Source: Emcibacter sp. (lineage in GTDB: Bacteria > Pseudomonadota > Alphaproteobacteria > Sphingomonadales > Emcibacteraceae). From it: 64,000 nucleotides of DNA. The stretch spans positions 1 through 64,000 of the forward strand of contig JAKIUQ010000001.1 of assembly GCA_021647465.1 (NCBI GenBank), in the 5' to 3' direction. The notes beneath the pieces were generated by a model. The model had not been told where the DNA came from. It made no database searches and saw only the letters and a list, made by a program, of their open reading frames with translations. A program made the translations under genes and the position numbers. Below, one piece after another: positions 7,386 through 16,405 of this stretch; position 1 is the stretch's first letter; every line of letters begins with the position of its first letter.

Positions 7386-8513
7386 CTAGTCCGTAAGGTC
7401 TTCCCATAATTCTTTAACCTTGTTAAAAAAACCAGCGGATTCAGGGCTAACGTTATCGCCGCATTCATTGGCGAAGGCCCGGAGCAGTTCTTTTTGTTTC
7501 TTGGTCATATTAACCGGTGTCTCAACAACGGTCTGGATAATCATGTCGCCAAATTGTTCAGAATGCAATATGGGCATGCCTTTGTTCTTCAGGCGGTATT
7601 GTTTTCCGGTTTGATTACCCGCATTGATTTTTACTTTGGCTTTACCGCCATTTACCGTGGGGACATCAATTTCACCGCCAAGCGCGGCCGTGGTAAGCGC
7701 GATGGGAACATTGCAGTATATCTCGGCACCGTCCCGCTGAAAAATAGGGTGATATTCCAAGGAAATAAAAATATATAAATCGCCGCTCGGGCCATTTAAA
7801 GCCCCGCTTTCGCCTTTGCCCTGAAGCCGTATTCTTGTGCCATCCTCAACGCCGGGCGGGATTTTAACGGATAGGGTATTCTTCTTTTGCAGGCTGCCCG
7901 TGCCATGACATTCCCCGCAGGGATTGGTAATGACCTTGCCTTGGCCCTGACATCTGGGGCAGGTTCGCTCAACGGTGAAAAATCCTTGTTGGGTTCTGAC
8001 CTTGCCAATGCCGTTACAGCCGCCGCAGGGTTCAGGTTTTGATCCCGCCTCCGCGCCGGAACCACCACAGCCTTCGCAGGAGACTGATGTTGGAATTGTA
8101 ATTTTTTCTTCTTTGCCTGTGAAGGCATCTTCAAGGGTTATGGTCAGATTATAGCGTAGGTCCGCGCCGCGGCTTGGGCCATTACTGCGGCCGCTCCGCC
8201 CGCCGCCCATGCCAAATAAATCTTCGAATATATCAGAGAAAGCCCCATCAAATCCACCGCCCATACCGCCTGGGCCGCCGCCGCCATTCTCAAAGGCGGC
8301 ATGACCATATTGGTCGTAAGCCGCACGTTTTTGATCATTTTTGAGGATATCGTATGCTTGGCTTATTTCTTTGAATTTTGCCTCTGCCGCTTCGTCATTT
8401 GGGTTACGGTCCGGGTGATATTGCATGGCCATTTTACGGTATGATTTTTTCAGATCAGCCGCAGAGGCATTACGCTCGACTTCGAGTATTTCATAAAAAC
8501 AGATTTTGGCCAT
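7386..8513 (-). CDS. dnaJ: Chaperone protein DnaJ
   Basis: A 375-aa type I Hsp40 that delivers clients to DnaK and stimulates its ATPase. Domains in order: J domain (residues 5-70) with the HPD motif in YHPDRNP, Gly/Phe-rich linker (about 72-115), four zinc-finger repeats (CEGCGGSG, CGGCNGIG, CPRCQGQG, CGECHGTG; about 145-215), then the C-terminal client-binding domains. Length and order are standard. It lies 121 bp downstream of dnaK on the same strand, with a strong hairpin in the gap. Confidence 0.98.
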   Translation of the reverse strand: MAKICFYEILEVERNASAADLKKSYRKMAMQYHPDRNPNDEAAEAKFKEISQAYDILKNDQKRAAYDQYGHAAFENGGGGPGGMGGGFDGAFSDIFEDLFGMGGGRSGRSNGPSRGADLRYNLTITLEDAFTGKEEKITIPTSVSCEGCGGSGAEAGSKPEPCGGCNGIGKVRTQQGFFTVERTCPRCQGQGKVITNPCGECHGTGSLQKKNTLSVKIPPGVEDGTRIRLQGKGESGALNGPSGDLYIFISLEYHPIFQRDGAEIYCNVPIALTTAALGGEIDVPTVNGGKAKVKINAGNQTGKQYRLKNKGMPILHSEQFGDMIIQTVVETPVNMTKKQKELLRAFANECGDNVSPESAGFFNKVKELWEDLTD

Positions 8514-8545
8514 GTTAATCCTGGTTTTCTACCCTACATGCACAT

Positions 8546-8571
8546 GCCGTCCTGCGGTTAGGCAGGACGGC
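8546..8571. other. Hairpin between dnaK and dnaJ
   Basis: A 10-bp GC-rich inverted repeat (8546-8555 pairing with 8562-8571) has a 6-nt loop. There is no U-run after it on the minus strand, so it is not a classical terminator for dnaK. It may act as an mRNA processing or stability element that sets the dnaK:dnaJ ratio. Confidence 0.55.
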
Positions 8572-8634
8572 AATAAGTCATGTCGATTTTAGATGATAAT
8601 ATAATTTGATCGCAAATTTACTCATTGGAACAAA

Positions 8635-10548
8635 TTATTTTTTGTCTTCGTCTACTTCTTCAAAGTCGGCATCGACCACATCATCATCTGCATTATTTGT
8701 CGCGCCTGCATCACCTTCTGGTCCTTCTGTACCAGCAGCGTCTGCCTGATCTTTATAGATTGCTTCGCCTAATTTCATAGAGGCCTGCTGCAAAGTATCT
8801 ATGGCCGCTTTGATGGCGTCGACATCTTCGCTTTCTGATGCCGTTCTAACGACCTTAACAGCATCTTCGATGGCTGTTTTTTCTTCGGCGGAAATCTTGT
8901 CACCATGTTCTTTCAACTGGCTGTCTGCTGCATGAGCCGCGCCCTCAGCCTGATTGCGCATTTCGACCAGTTCGCGGCGTTTTTTATCATCTTCGGCGTT
9001 GGCTTCGGCGTCTTTGACCATTTTTTCAATGTCATCATCGCTTAAGCCACCAGAAGCCTGAATACGGATCTGCTGTTCCTTGCCGGTGCCTTTATCCTTG
9101 GCGGATACATTGACAATACCGTTGGCATCGATGTCAAAAGTCACCTCAACCTGTGGTACGCCGCGCGCGGCTGCGGGAATGCCGACCAGATCGAACTGGC
9201 CCAGCATTTTATTATCTGCGGCCATCTCGCGTTCGCCTTGAAAGACCCGAATGGTTACGGCAGATTGATTGTCTTCGGCTGTAGAGAAGGTTTGAGACTT
9301 CTTGGTCGGGATCGTTGTATTGCGATCAATAAGCCGCGTGAATACGCCGCCCAAGGTTTCGATACCAAGGGACAGAGGCGTCACATCAAGCAGAAGAACG
9401 TCTTTCACGTCCCCCTGGAGAACGCCGGCCTGAATGGCCGCGCCCATGGCAACGACTTCGTCAGGGTTAACGCCTTTATGTGGCTCGCGCCCAAAGAAAT
9501 CTTTGACGACTTCGGTGATTTTTGGCATGCGGGTCATGCCGCCCACCATCACAACTTCGTCAATGTCACTTGCGGTAAGGCCGGCATCTTTCAGGGCCGC
9601 TTTGCAAGGGGCAATGGTACGCTGTACGAAATCTTTAACCAGCTCTTCGAATTTGGCGCGGGTAAGTTTCAGCGTCAAATGTTTTGGGCCGGAGGCATCC
9701 GCGGTAATGAACGGCAGATTGATCTCGGTCTGTTGTGCGCTGGAAAGTTCGATTTTGGCTTTTTCAGCGGCTTCCTTCAGCCGTTGTAAGGCCATATTGT
9801 CGCTTTTCAGGTCAATACCATTTTCTTTTTTGAATTCATCTGCAAGATATTCCACCAGGCGCATGTCGAAATCTTCACCGCCAAGGAACGTATCGCCGTT
9901 CGTGGATTTAACTTCGAATACACCATCACCAATCTCAAGGATGGAGACATCAAATGTGCCGCCGCCAAGGTCATAAACGGCGATTGTCTTGCCGTCTTCC
10001 TTGTCCATGCCGTAAGCCAGTGCCGCCGCGGTTGGCTCATTGATAATGCGCAGAACTTCGAGTCCGGCAATTTTGCCGGCATCTTTGGTGGCCTGACGCT
10101 GTGCATCATTAAAATATGCCGGAACCGTAATGACGGCCTGAGTGATCGGCTCACCAAGATATTCTTCAGCGGTTTCTTTCATTTTTTGCAAGATAAATGC
10201 CGAAATCTGGCTGGGGCTGTATTCTTCGCCCTGAGCCTCGACCCATGCATCACCATTGTCGGCTTTAATGATCTTGAAAGGCACCATTTCGATGTCTTTT
10301 TGGGTGGCTTTATCATCAAAAGTCCGGCCAATCAGTCGCTTGATGGCGAATAATGTATTTTCCGAATTTGTGACGGCCTGACGTTTGGCAGGTTGGCCTA
10401 CCAGCCGTTCACCGTCTGATGTGAAAGCCACCATGGAAGGGGTTGTTCTGCCGCCTTCTGCATTTTCGATAACCTTTGGCTTCGCGCCGTCCATGATGGA
10501 GATACACGAATTCGTCGTACCTAAGTCAATTCCGATTACTTTACCCAT
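8635..10548 (-). CDS. dnaK: Chaperone protein DnaK (Hsp70)
   Basis: A 637-aa Hsp70. It begins MGKVIGIDLGTTNSCISIMD, with the ATPase signatures IAVYDLGGGTFDVSILEI and VVMVGGMTRMPKI. The interdomain linker follows as DVLLLDVTPLSLGIETLGG, then the substrate-binding domain, and an acidic C-terminus ending EEVDEDKK. The length is standard. It is the first gene of the dnaK-dnaJ unit and is preceded by a sigma-32-type promoter (10638-10665). No grpE is present in the window. Confidence 0.99.
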   Translation of the reverse strand: MGKVIGIDLGTTNSCISIMDGAKPKVIENAEGGRTTPSMVAFTSDGERLVGQPAKRQAVTNSENTLFAIKRLIGRTFDDKATQKDIEMVPFKIIKADNGDAWVEAQGEEYSPSQISAFILQKMKETAEEYLGEPITQAVITVPAYFNDAQRQATKDAGKIAGLEVLRIINEPTAAALAYGMDKEDGKTIAVYDLGGGTFDVSILEIGDGVFEVKSTNGDTFLGGEDFDMRLVEYLADEFKKENGIDLKSDNMALQRLKEAAEKAKIELSSAQQTEINLPFITADASGPKHLTLKLTRAKFEELVKDFVQRTIAPCKAALKDAGLTASDIDEVVMVGGMTRMPKITEVVKDFFGREPHKGVNPDEVVAMGAAIQAGVLQGDVKDVLLLDVTPLSLGIETLGGVFTRLIDRNTTIPTKKSQTFSTAEDNQSAVTIRVFQGEREMAADNKMLGQFDLVGIPAAARGVPQVEVTFDIDANGIVNVSAKDKGTGKEQQIRIQASGGLSDDDIEKMVKDAEANAEDDKKRRELVEMRNQAEGAAHAADSQLKEHGDKISAEEKTAIEDAVKVVRTASESEDVDAIKAAIDTLQQASMKLGEAIYKDQADAAGTEGPEGDAGATNNADDDVVDADFEEVDEDKK

Positions 10549-10637
10549 ACTATCCTCTTATCTTTCAGGGGATATATCATCAGCCGTTATGGCCTGAATC
10601 AATTATCCTAAGTTATATTTCAATGTTCATGGAGCTT

Positions 10638-10665
10638 ATATAAGGCCATTTTTCATCACTGCAAG
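10638..10665 (-). promoter_or_regulatory. Heat-shock (sigma-32) promoter of dnaK
   Basis: On the minus strand CTTG (10662-10665) is followed after exactly 17 nt by CTTATAT (10638-10644). This matches the alphaproteobacterial RpoH consensus CTTG-N17-CYTATNT at every defined position. It lies about 90 nt upstream of the dnaK start. Confidence 0.75.
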
Positions 10666-10775
10666 GGCGAAATACAAGTTTTCTTTATTTTTATCTATAT
10701 ATTCTGCCCCAAAAAAGTTTTACTCTGGTTATATCGCTATATTGACTAAGTAAGATGGTAAGGATATGGATAAAA

Positions 10776-11525
10776 ATGTTAGAAAAAGCAATGAGTAAGA
10801 GAATATGGCATTTCGCTAAGGAGCCGCTGATTATTATGGGGATTTTTTTATGTGTTCACAGCTTTGCTTATGCCCAATATGAAATATGGCCATCGGAAAG
10901 TATGGTGCCCACATTGGAAGTCGGCGACCGGATTATTGTGAGCAAATATGTCTATGGTTATTCGCGTTACAGCATTCCTTTTGGCCGTAGCTTAATCTCT
11001 GCCAAGGGCCGCGTTATGGGCTCTTTGCCGCAAAGAGGTGACGTGGTGGTTTTTGCAGACCCCAAAGATCCAAGCCGTGTCATGATCAAACGAATTATTG
11101 GATTGCCCGGAGACGAAATACAGTTGGTGGCGGGCCGCCTTATTCATAATGGCCAGATTTTACCGCGTGTATTTGAAAAGAGCTATCGTTACCGGGAACC
11201 TGCGGGGAATATGGTTTCTGTCAGAGAGTTCAGCGAAGAAAACGGCCAAGGGCGCGGGTATCATATTGCAGAACGCACGGATAGGGGCCGACTTGATAAT
11301 ACCCGTCGTTATAAAGTGCCGACAGGACATGTTTTTGCCATGGGGGATAACAGGGATAATTCTGCGGATAGCCGGATTCTTTCCGCTATTGGCTATGTGC
11401 CCTTGGAAAATATTATTGGAAGAGCGGAAATGATTGCCATTTCACTTTATGACTGCAATGATGGCAAGGATATTAAATGCCGATTTGGGGTGCCTTTCTC
11501 CAGATTTTTTAAAAAAATTATTTAA
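10776..11525 (+). CDS. lepB: Signal peptidase I
   Basis: A 249-aa membrane protease that removes Sec and Tat signal peptides. There is one transmembrane segment (about residues 17-33), then box B with the catalytic serine in PSESMVPT (Ser42) and box D with the lysine in VMIKRIIGLPGD (Lys105). Box E follows as GHVFAMGDNRDNSADSR. The start is uncertain: the ATG at 10776 has AAGGA 11 nt upstream and is preferred over an ATG at 10755 without a ribosome-binding site. It heads a rightward gene series, with a copper-chaperone gene 10 nt downstream. It has a single N-terminal membrane span, unlike E. coli LepB with two. Confidence 0.93.
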   Translation: MLEKAMSKRIWHFAKEPLIIMGIFLCVHSFAYAQYEIWPSESMVPTLEVGDRIIVSKYVYGYSRYSIPFGRSLISAKGRVMGSLPQRGDVVVFADPKDPSRVMIKRIIGLPGDEIQLVAGRLIHNGQILPRVFEKSYRYREPAGNMVSVREFSEENGQGRGYHIAERTDRGRLDNTRRYKVPTGHVFAMGDNRDNSADSRILSAIGYVPLENIIGRAEMIAISLYDCNDGKDIKCRFGVPFSRFFKKII

Positions 11526-11535
11526 GTGAAATAAT

Positions 11536-11982
11536 ATGACTATAATTGTGAAGTTTTTTTTGTCTGTCTTTGTCGTTCTATGTTTTAATCCATCCGCTTT
11601 TGCCGAGGGGCTTACTATTATGGATTCCTGGGCGCGTCCTGTGATCATAGAAGGCCGTCCGGGGGCGGCTTATTTTATCATCAAGAATGATACGGGGATG
11701 GATGATAAATTACTTAAAGCCACCTCGCCCTATGCGGCGCGTATCGAACTGCATGTCCATAAACATGACGGCGGTGTGATGAAAATGATGCAGGTTCCGT
11801 CTATCCCGGTTGCGGCTCATGCGATTACAAGCGTTAGCCCCGGCGGGTATCATCTGATGATGTTTGATTTAAATAAAAAATTAGCCCTCGGCGACGAACT
11901 TCCGCTCACCCTGACTTTTGAACAGGCCGGTGTGATTAATATATCCGCAAAAATTTTAAAAAAAGCCCCGTTCCAAAAATGA
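11536..11982 (+). CDS. PCu(A)C-type periplasmic copper chaperone
   Basis: A 148-aa protein with a signal peptide ending near AFAEG (about residue 24), then the PCu(A)C fold (DUF461). The copper-site pattern is recognisable: a His-rich stretch HVHKHDGGVMKMM, then GGYHLMMF about 35 residues later (family pattern H-M-x10-M-x21-H-x-M). Family members deliver Cu(I) to the CuA site of cytochrome oxidase. It sits 10 nt after lepB and 24 nt before the Crp-type regulator, so it is probably in the same transcript. No oxidase genes are nearby. Confidence 0.87.
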   Translation: MTIIVKFFLSVFVVLCFNPSAFAEGLTIMDSWARPVIIEGRPGAAYFIIKNDTGMDDKLLKATSPYAARIELHVHKHDGGVMKMMQVPSIPVAAHAITSVSPGGYHLMMFDLNKKLALGDELPLTLTFEQAGVINISAKILKKAPFQK

Positions 11983-12006
11983 CGTTACGGGGGATAGAAA
12001 AGATTT

Positions 12007-12657
12007 ATGCAAAAAATAATAAGAGATCATTTCCCGGAATTGGGAAAGCTTTCACAAGAGAGTCAAGAGATCCTGGAAGAGGGGCTTCATATTGTGAAGG
12101 CACCTTCGGGTTCTGTTATGTTTGCCGAGGGCAGTGAATGCCGAGGCTATGTCATGCTGCTTGAGGGAACGGTGCGGGTTCAGAAAAGTTCTGAGGAGGG
12201 GCGGGAAATCACCTTATATCGGGTTGAAGCCGGCGAATCCTGCATCATGACCACAACCTGCCTTATTTCCGATGATCAATATGGGGCGGAGGGGATAGCC
12301 GAAACGGATGTCACCCTTGCCGTTGTCCCGCCGGCCACCTTTAACAGGCTCTTGGCTCTGTCAGAAGAATTCCGCAATTTTGTCTTTGAAGTTTACGCCA
12401 AACGCATGTCTATGCTGATGATGCTGGTGGAAGAGGTGGTGTTTAAAAAACTTGATAAACGTCTTGCGCAATTACTGCTGGATCAAAAAAATGATCAATT
12501 TGACGTTACCCATCAGGATATTGCCATGGAACTTGGTTCTGTCCGTGAGGTGGTCAGCCGACAATTAAAGGTTTTCGAACGGCAAGAACTTATCAAGCTG
12601 GGCCGGGGAAACATCCAGATTTTGGATCGCGGCGGGCTTCAGGCGGCTGTGGATTAA
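12007..12657 (+). CDS. Crp/Fnr-family transcriptional regulator with two closely spaced cysteines
   Basis: A 216-aa regulator with an N-terminal cyclic-nucleotide-binding-type beta-roll (about residues 25-115), a dimer helix (about 117-145) and a winged HTH. The HTH reads VTHQDIAMELGSVREVVSRQLKVF (about 167-190). The recognition helix has Arg180, Glu181 and Arg185, the same residues and spacing with which E. coli CRP reads TGTGA. The sensor domain has Cys45 and a pair Cys79/Cys85 (CIMTTTC), which suggests thiol or sulfane-sulfur sensing rather than cAMP. There is no Fnr-type N-terminal cysteine cluster. A TGTGA-N6-TCAC site lies 11 nt after its stop, in front of the DUF2892-RND operon. Confidence 0.88.
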   Translation: MQKIIRDHFPELGKLSQESQEILEEGLHIVKAPSGSVMFAEGSECRGYVMLLEGTVRVQKSSEEGREITLYRVEAGESCIMTTTCLISDDQYGAEGIAETDVTLAVVPPATFNRLLALSEEFRNFVFEVYAKRMSMLMMLVEEVVFKKLDKRLAQLLLDQKNDQFDVTHQDIAMELGSVREVVSRQLKVFERQELIKLGRGNIQILDRGGLQAAVD

Positions 12658-12667
12658 TTTTCTGTTA

Positions 12668-12683
12668 TGTGACATGCGTCACT
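12668..12683. promoter_or_regulatory. CRP-type operator (TGTGA-N6-TCACT)
   Basis: TGTGA at 12668-12672, a 6-nt spacer and TCACT at 12679-12683 match nine of ten consensus half-site bases (TGTGA-N6-TCACA). The site is between the Crp-type gene and the DUF2892 gene, about 60 nt upstream of the latter. It is the expected target of the regulator at 12007-12657. Confidence 0.65.
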
Positions 12684-12741
12684 TATATAAGTTTGTATCA
12701 ATGGTATATCTATTGTTGTTTTTAACTTTAACAGGAGAAAT

Positions 12742-12948
12742 ATGATGACCTTGGATCGCGTAATACTTGCCTTCGCTGGTGCCATGATTATGATAAGCAT
12801 AGCCTTGGGCCTTATGGTTCATGTCTATTGGTTTGGCCTGACAGCTTTTGTCGGGGCTAATATGTTTCAGGCCGCTTTTACCGGCTTTTGTCCTTTGGCA
12901 ATGATATTGAAAAAACTGGGTGTGAAGCCTGGCAAAGCCTTTACTTAA
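12742..12948 (+). CDS. DUF2892 family small membrane protein
   Basis: A 68-aa protein with two hydrophobic segments (about residues 5-27 and 31-50). The family hallmark GFCPLAMILKKLGVK lies after the second. DUF2892 is the membrane part of YgaP-type rhodaneses and is often found alone beside sulfide or sulfane-sulfur genes. AGGAGAA (12733-12739) precedes the start; a second ATG follows at once (12745). It is the first gene after the CRP-type operator, and the RND exporter follows 31 nt downstream. Confidence 0.85.
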   Translation: MMTLDRVILAFAGAMIMISIALGLMVHVYWFGLTAFVGANMFQAAFTGFCPLAMILKKLGVKPGKAFT

Positions 12949-12979
12949 GCTCATTTAAAATTAAGAACCGGAGAACGGC

Positions 12980-15604
12980 ATGATACATATTTCGGAAACA
13001 GCAGCGCGCAAGCCCAAGGTTTTTTTCTGGATTAGCGGCCTGTTAAGTCTTTTGATGATTGGACTTGTGGCTTTGCCAAGTGTCTGGCCGTCAACTTACA
13101 GCATGTTGTCACCGCTGCAGATTGATACCGATCCGGAGAATATGTTATCTGTGGATGAGCCTGTCCGCGTTTTTCACAATAGTCAGAAAAAAGAATTTTC
13201 CCTCTATGATATGGTTGTCGTCGGGGTGGTGAATTCTTCTCATCCAGAAGGTGTGTTTAATAAAAAATCCCTTGGGGATATCCATGCCTTGACTGAATTT
13301 GCCAAAAAAATACAATGGCAGGATAAGGACGGCAAAACACAAGGCGTTATTTCGGCTGATCTTATGGCGCCCTCTACGGTCGATAATATTGAGCCGGGCG
13401 GGCCGGGCGAAGTTAAATTCGAATGGCTCATGAAAGAGGCGCCTCTGGATGATGCCGAGGCTTTGTCCATTCGCAGGAAAGCCCAAAATCTGCCCTTGCT
13501 GAATGGCACTATTGTCTCTGATGACGGTAAGGCGGTCGCGCTTTATATTCCGATCACCGCCAAAAATGTCAGCTATAATGTGGTTGAAGCGTTAAAGTCC
13601 AAGATCGCCGAATTTTCTGGTGATGATCAATATCATATTACCGGTCTGCCCGTGGCGCAGGATACATTCGGTGTTGAGATGTTCATACAGATGGCCATAT
13701 CTGCCCCTATGGCTATGCTGCTGATTTTTCTGTTGATGTGGTATTTCTTCAAGAAGGCCTCTTTGGTTGTCTCTCCGATGATTGTGGCCATGGTATCGGT
13801 TATTGTCACCATGGGATTACTTGTGGTCACGGGAAATACGGTTCACATCATGAGCAGCATGATCCCCATCTTTATTATGCCCATCGCAGTGCTGGACGCC
13901 ATTCATATTCTGAGCGATTTTTATGACCGTTATCCCTTATATAAGGATCGCAAGAAAACCCTTCAGCATGTGATGAAGGAATTATCCGCGCCCATGCTGT
14001 TCACGACACTCACCACGGCGGTGGGTTTTGCGTCCCTTGCCCTGACCCCGATACCGCCTGTGCAAACATTTGGTTTATTTGTGTCCATTGGCGTTATTCT
14101 GGCCTGGCTTTTTACGATTACGCTGGTGCCGGCCTATATCATGTTAATGTCAGAGGAGGCATTCGCCGATTTTGGACTTGATCATACAGACATGGATAAT
14201 AATAGCCCGCTGGCCAAAGCGTTGAACGGACTGGGCCGGGTAACTTTTCGCGGCGCGAAGCTGATCATTTTGGGCGTTTTTGCACTGGCGGCCGTGGCAT
14301 GGGTTGGCATAGACAGGATCGTCGTTAATGACAATCCCGTAAAATGGTTTTCGGCTGATCATGAAATCCGGGTCGCGGACAGGGCATTGAACGAACGTTT
14401 CGCGGGCACTTATATGGCCTATCTTGTTCTGAAAGGTCCGGATGCGGAAAGGGCCAATCTTCCTCTGTTTGCCCAAGGCCTTAAAGTCGGCATGCAAACA
14501 CATGCTATGAAACCATTGAATGAAATGGCCTCCGAAGTGGATGGTTTACTTCTGAATGCCCGTGACCGTGACCAGCTTATCGCGCTTTTGATTGCAAAAA
14601 TTGAGCAGCATATGGAAAGGGTTTCCGATGAGGATTGGACGGCCTGGGACGATGCGCTTACCTGGGTTGGTGAATATCTGTCCAAGGAAGAAATATTCAA
14701 AGACCCGCAAGTCTTGACCTATATGAGCGACTTGCAGAAATACCTGCAAACCACAGGGCTGGTCGGTAAAAGCAATAGCCTGTCCGATGTGGTGAAAACC
14801 GTGCATCGTGAGCTTTTCATGGGGGATGAAGAGGCGTACCGTATTCCGGGTAGCCGTTCCGCCGTTGCGGAAACATTGATCACATATCAAAATAGTCACC
14901 GCCCGCAAGACCTATGGCATTTTGTGACGCCGGATTATAAAAAAACCAATATGTGGCTGCAATTAAAAAGCGGCGACAACCGTGATATGAGCGCTTTGAT
15001 TGACAAGGTTGATCAGTATTTTTTGGATAATCCAGCCCCAGAAGGCATTAGCCATGATTGGTTTGGGCTCACCTATATCAATGTGATCTGGCAGGATAAA
15101 ATGGTAGCTGGTATGGCCGAAGCCTTCATCGGCAGCTTTATCATTGTCTTTATCATGATGGTATTTTTATTCCGGTCTTTATGGTGGGGGACGCTGGCTA
15201 TGATCCCGCTGACTTTCACCATTGGGATGATCTACGGTATTATTGGCTTGATTGGCAAGGATTATGATATGCCGGTTGCGGTATTATCTTCGCTCAGCCT
15301 CGGGCTTGCGGTTGATTACGCCATACATTTTCTGGTGCGTAGCCGGGAACTCAGAAAGAATTATCCGGATTGGAAAACAACTTATGTTGCTGTTTTCGGG
15401 GAACCGGCAAGGGCGATCACCCGCAATGTGATTGTGGTTGGCATTGGCTTTATGCCGCTGCTCGCCGCCCCATTGGTGCCTTATAAAACGGTCGGCGTGT
15501 TTATTTCGGCAATATTGATTTTGGCCGGGGTGGCGACATTAACCATTCTTCCCGCATTGATCCGTATATTTGAAGGTCTGTTGTTTAAAAAGGAAAGGAT
15601 ATAA
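12980..15604 (+). CDS. MMPL/RND-superfamily exporter
   Basis: An 874-aa inner-membrane transporter. It has an N-terminal transmembrane helix, a first periplasmic loop (about residues 40-235), five helices (about 240-400), a sixth to seventh helix near 430-445, a second periplasmic loop (about 455-700) and five C-terminal helices. The segment AVLDAIHILSDFYDRYP and its C-terminal counterpart LSLGLAVDYAIHFLVRSREL are the paired proton-relay regions typical of MMPL proteins. It is a lipid or hydrophobic-compound exporter type rather than a multidrug AcrB. CCGGAGAA precedes the ATG. The LolA-like gene begins 1 nt after its stop, so translation is coupled. Confidence 0.9.
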   Translation: MIHISETAARKPKVFFWISGLLSLLMIGLVALPSVWPSTYSMLSPLQIDTDPENMLSVDEPVRVFHNSQKKEFSLYDMVVVGVVNSSHPEGVFNKKSLGDIHALTEFAKKIQWQDKDGKTQGVISADLMAPSTVDNIEPGGPGEVKFEWLMKEAPLDDAEALSIRRKAQNLPLLNGTIVSDDGKAVALYIPITAKNVSYNVVEALKSKIAEFSGDDQYHITGLPVAQDTFGVEMFIQMAISAPMAMLLIFLLMWYFFKKASLVVSPMIVAMVSVIVTMGLLVVTGNTVHIMSSMIPIFIMPIAVLDAIHILSDFYDRYPLYKDRKKTLQHVMKELSAPMLFTTLTTAVGFASLALTPIPPVQTFGLFVSIGVILAWLFTITLVPAYIMLMSEEAFADFGLDHTDMDNNSPLAKALNGLGRVTFRGAKLIILGVFALAAVAWVGIDRIVVNDNPVKWFSADHEIRVADRALNERFAGTYMAYLVLKGPDAERANLPLFAQGLKVGMQTHAMKPLNEMASEVDGLLLNARDRDQLIALLIAKIEQHMERVSDEDWTAWDDALTWVGEYLSKEEIFKDPQVLTYMSDLQKYLQTTGLVGKSNSLSDVVKTVHRELFMGDEEAYRIPGSRSAVAETLITYQNSHRPQDLWHFVTPDYKKTNMWLQLKSGDNRDMSALIDKVDQYFLDNPAPEGISHDWFGLTYINVIWQDKMVAGMAEAFIGSFIIVFIMMVFLFRSLWWGTLAMIPLTFTIGMIYGIIGLIGKDYDMPVAVLSSLSLGLAVDYAIHFLVRSRELRKNYPDWKTTYVAVFGEPARAITRNVIVVGIGFMPLLAAPLVPYKTVGVFISAILILAGVATLTILPALIRIFEGLLFKKERI

Positions 15605-15605
15605 T

Positions 15606-16400
15606 ATGACATATCTGTTCAAGGCACTTTTGGTTTTGTCTGTTTTCTGGGCCGGCTCGGCAAGTCCGGCACTCGCTCTTGATGTTATGGAGGTGGTTAA
15701 AAAAGCCAACCATGTTTCCTATTACAAGGGCGATGATGGCCGCGCCAAGGTCAATATGCGCATCATTGATGACCAAGGGCGTGAGCGGCTACGTGAATTT
15801 GTTATCCTGCGTAAAGATAATGATCAGACAGATGGCGGGCAAAAATTTTATGTCTATTTCAATAAGCCGGCTGATGTAAAGAAAATGGTTTTTATGGTGA
15901 TCAAAAATATGGATCGGGATGATGATCGCTGGTTATATTTGCCGGCACTGGATCTGGTGAAACGCATCGCGGCAAGCGATGAACGAACCAGTTTCGTTGG
16001 CTCTCATTTCTATTACGAAGATGTCTCAGGCCGGGGGATTAACGAAGATAACCACGTGCTGGTGGAAGAAAATGATAATTTTTATGTGGTGAAAAGCACG
16101 CCGAAAGATCCAAAATCTGTTGAATTTTCTTCTTATAAAAGCTGGATACATAAGGCAACATTTCTGCCTGTAAAGACTGAATATTACGATGATCAGGGGC
16201 AGAAAATTCGCAGCTATACGGCATTGAAAGTTGAGGTGGTTTCGGGTCACCCAACGGTGACTTCTGCCAGCATGGAAGATCATCGCTCAGGCGGCAAGAC
16301 AGTAATGAATTATAGCGCCGTGAAATATGACGTGGGCTTGCCGGATAAAATTTTTTCAGAACGATATTTGCGCAAAGCGCCCATTAAATACCTAAGGTAA
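15606..16400 (+). CDS. LolA-like outer-membrane lipoprotein-sorting family protein (COG2834)
   Basis: A 264-aa periplasmic protein with a signal peptide (about residues 1-24, ending PALAL). It is an open beta-barrel lipid-binding fold: VNMRIIDDQGRERLREFVILRK, MVFMVIKNMDRDDDRWLYLPALDLVKRIAASDERTSF, and YDDQGQKIRSYTALKVE. Such proteins are annotated as outer-membrane lipoprotein-sorting proteins, but they pair with MMPL exporters and probably carry a lipid across the periplasm rather than lipoproteins. The ATG at 15606 sits 1 nt after the RND stop codon; the barrel gene follows after 5 nt. Confidence 0.85.
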   Translation: MTYLFKALLVLSVFWAGSASPALALDVMEVVKKANHVSYYKGDDGRAKVNMRIIDDQGRERLREFVILRKDNDQTDGGQKFYVYFNKPADVKKMVFMVIKNMDRDDDRWLYLPALDLVKRIAASDERTSFVGSHFYYEDVSGRGINEDNHVLVEENDNFYVVKSTPKDPKSVEFSSYKSWIHKATFLPVKTEYYDDQGQKIRSYTALKVEVVSGHPTVTSASMEDHRSGGKTVMNYSAVKYDVGLPDKIFSERYLRKAPIKYLR

Positions 16401-16405
16401 TTTAG

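Noticed and set aside
9238..9976. Long open frames antisense to dnaK
   Set aside because: Antisense frames over dnaK are a known artefact of its codon usage and have been wrongly annotated as glutamate dehydrogenase in the past.
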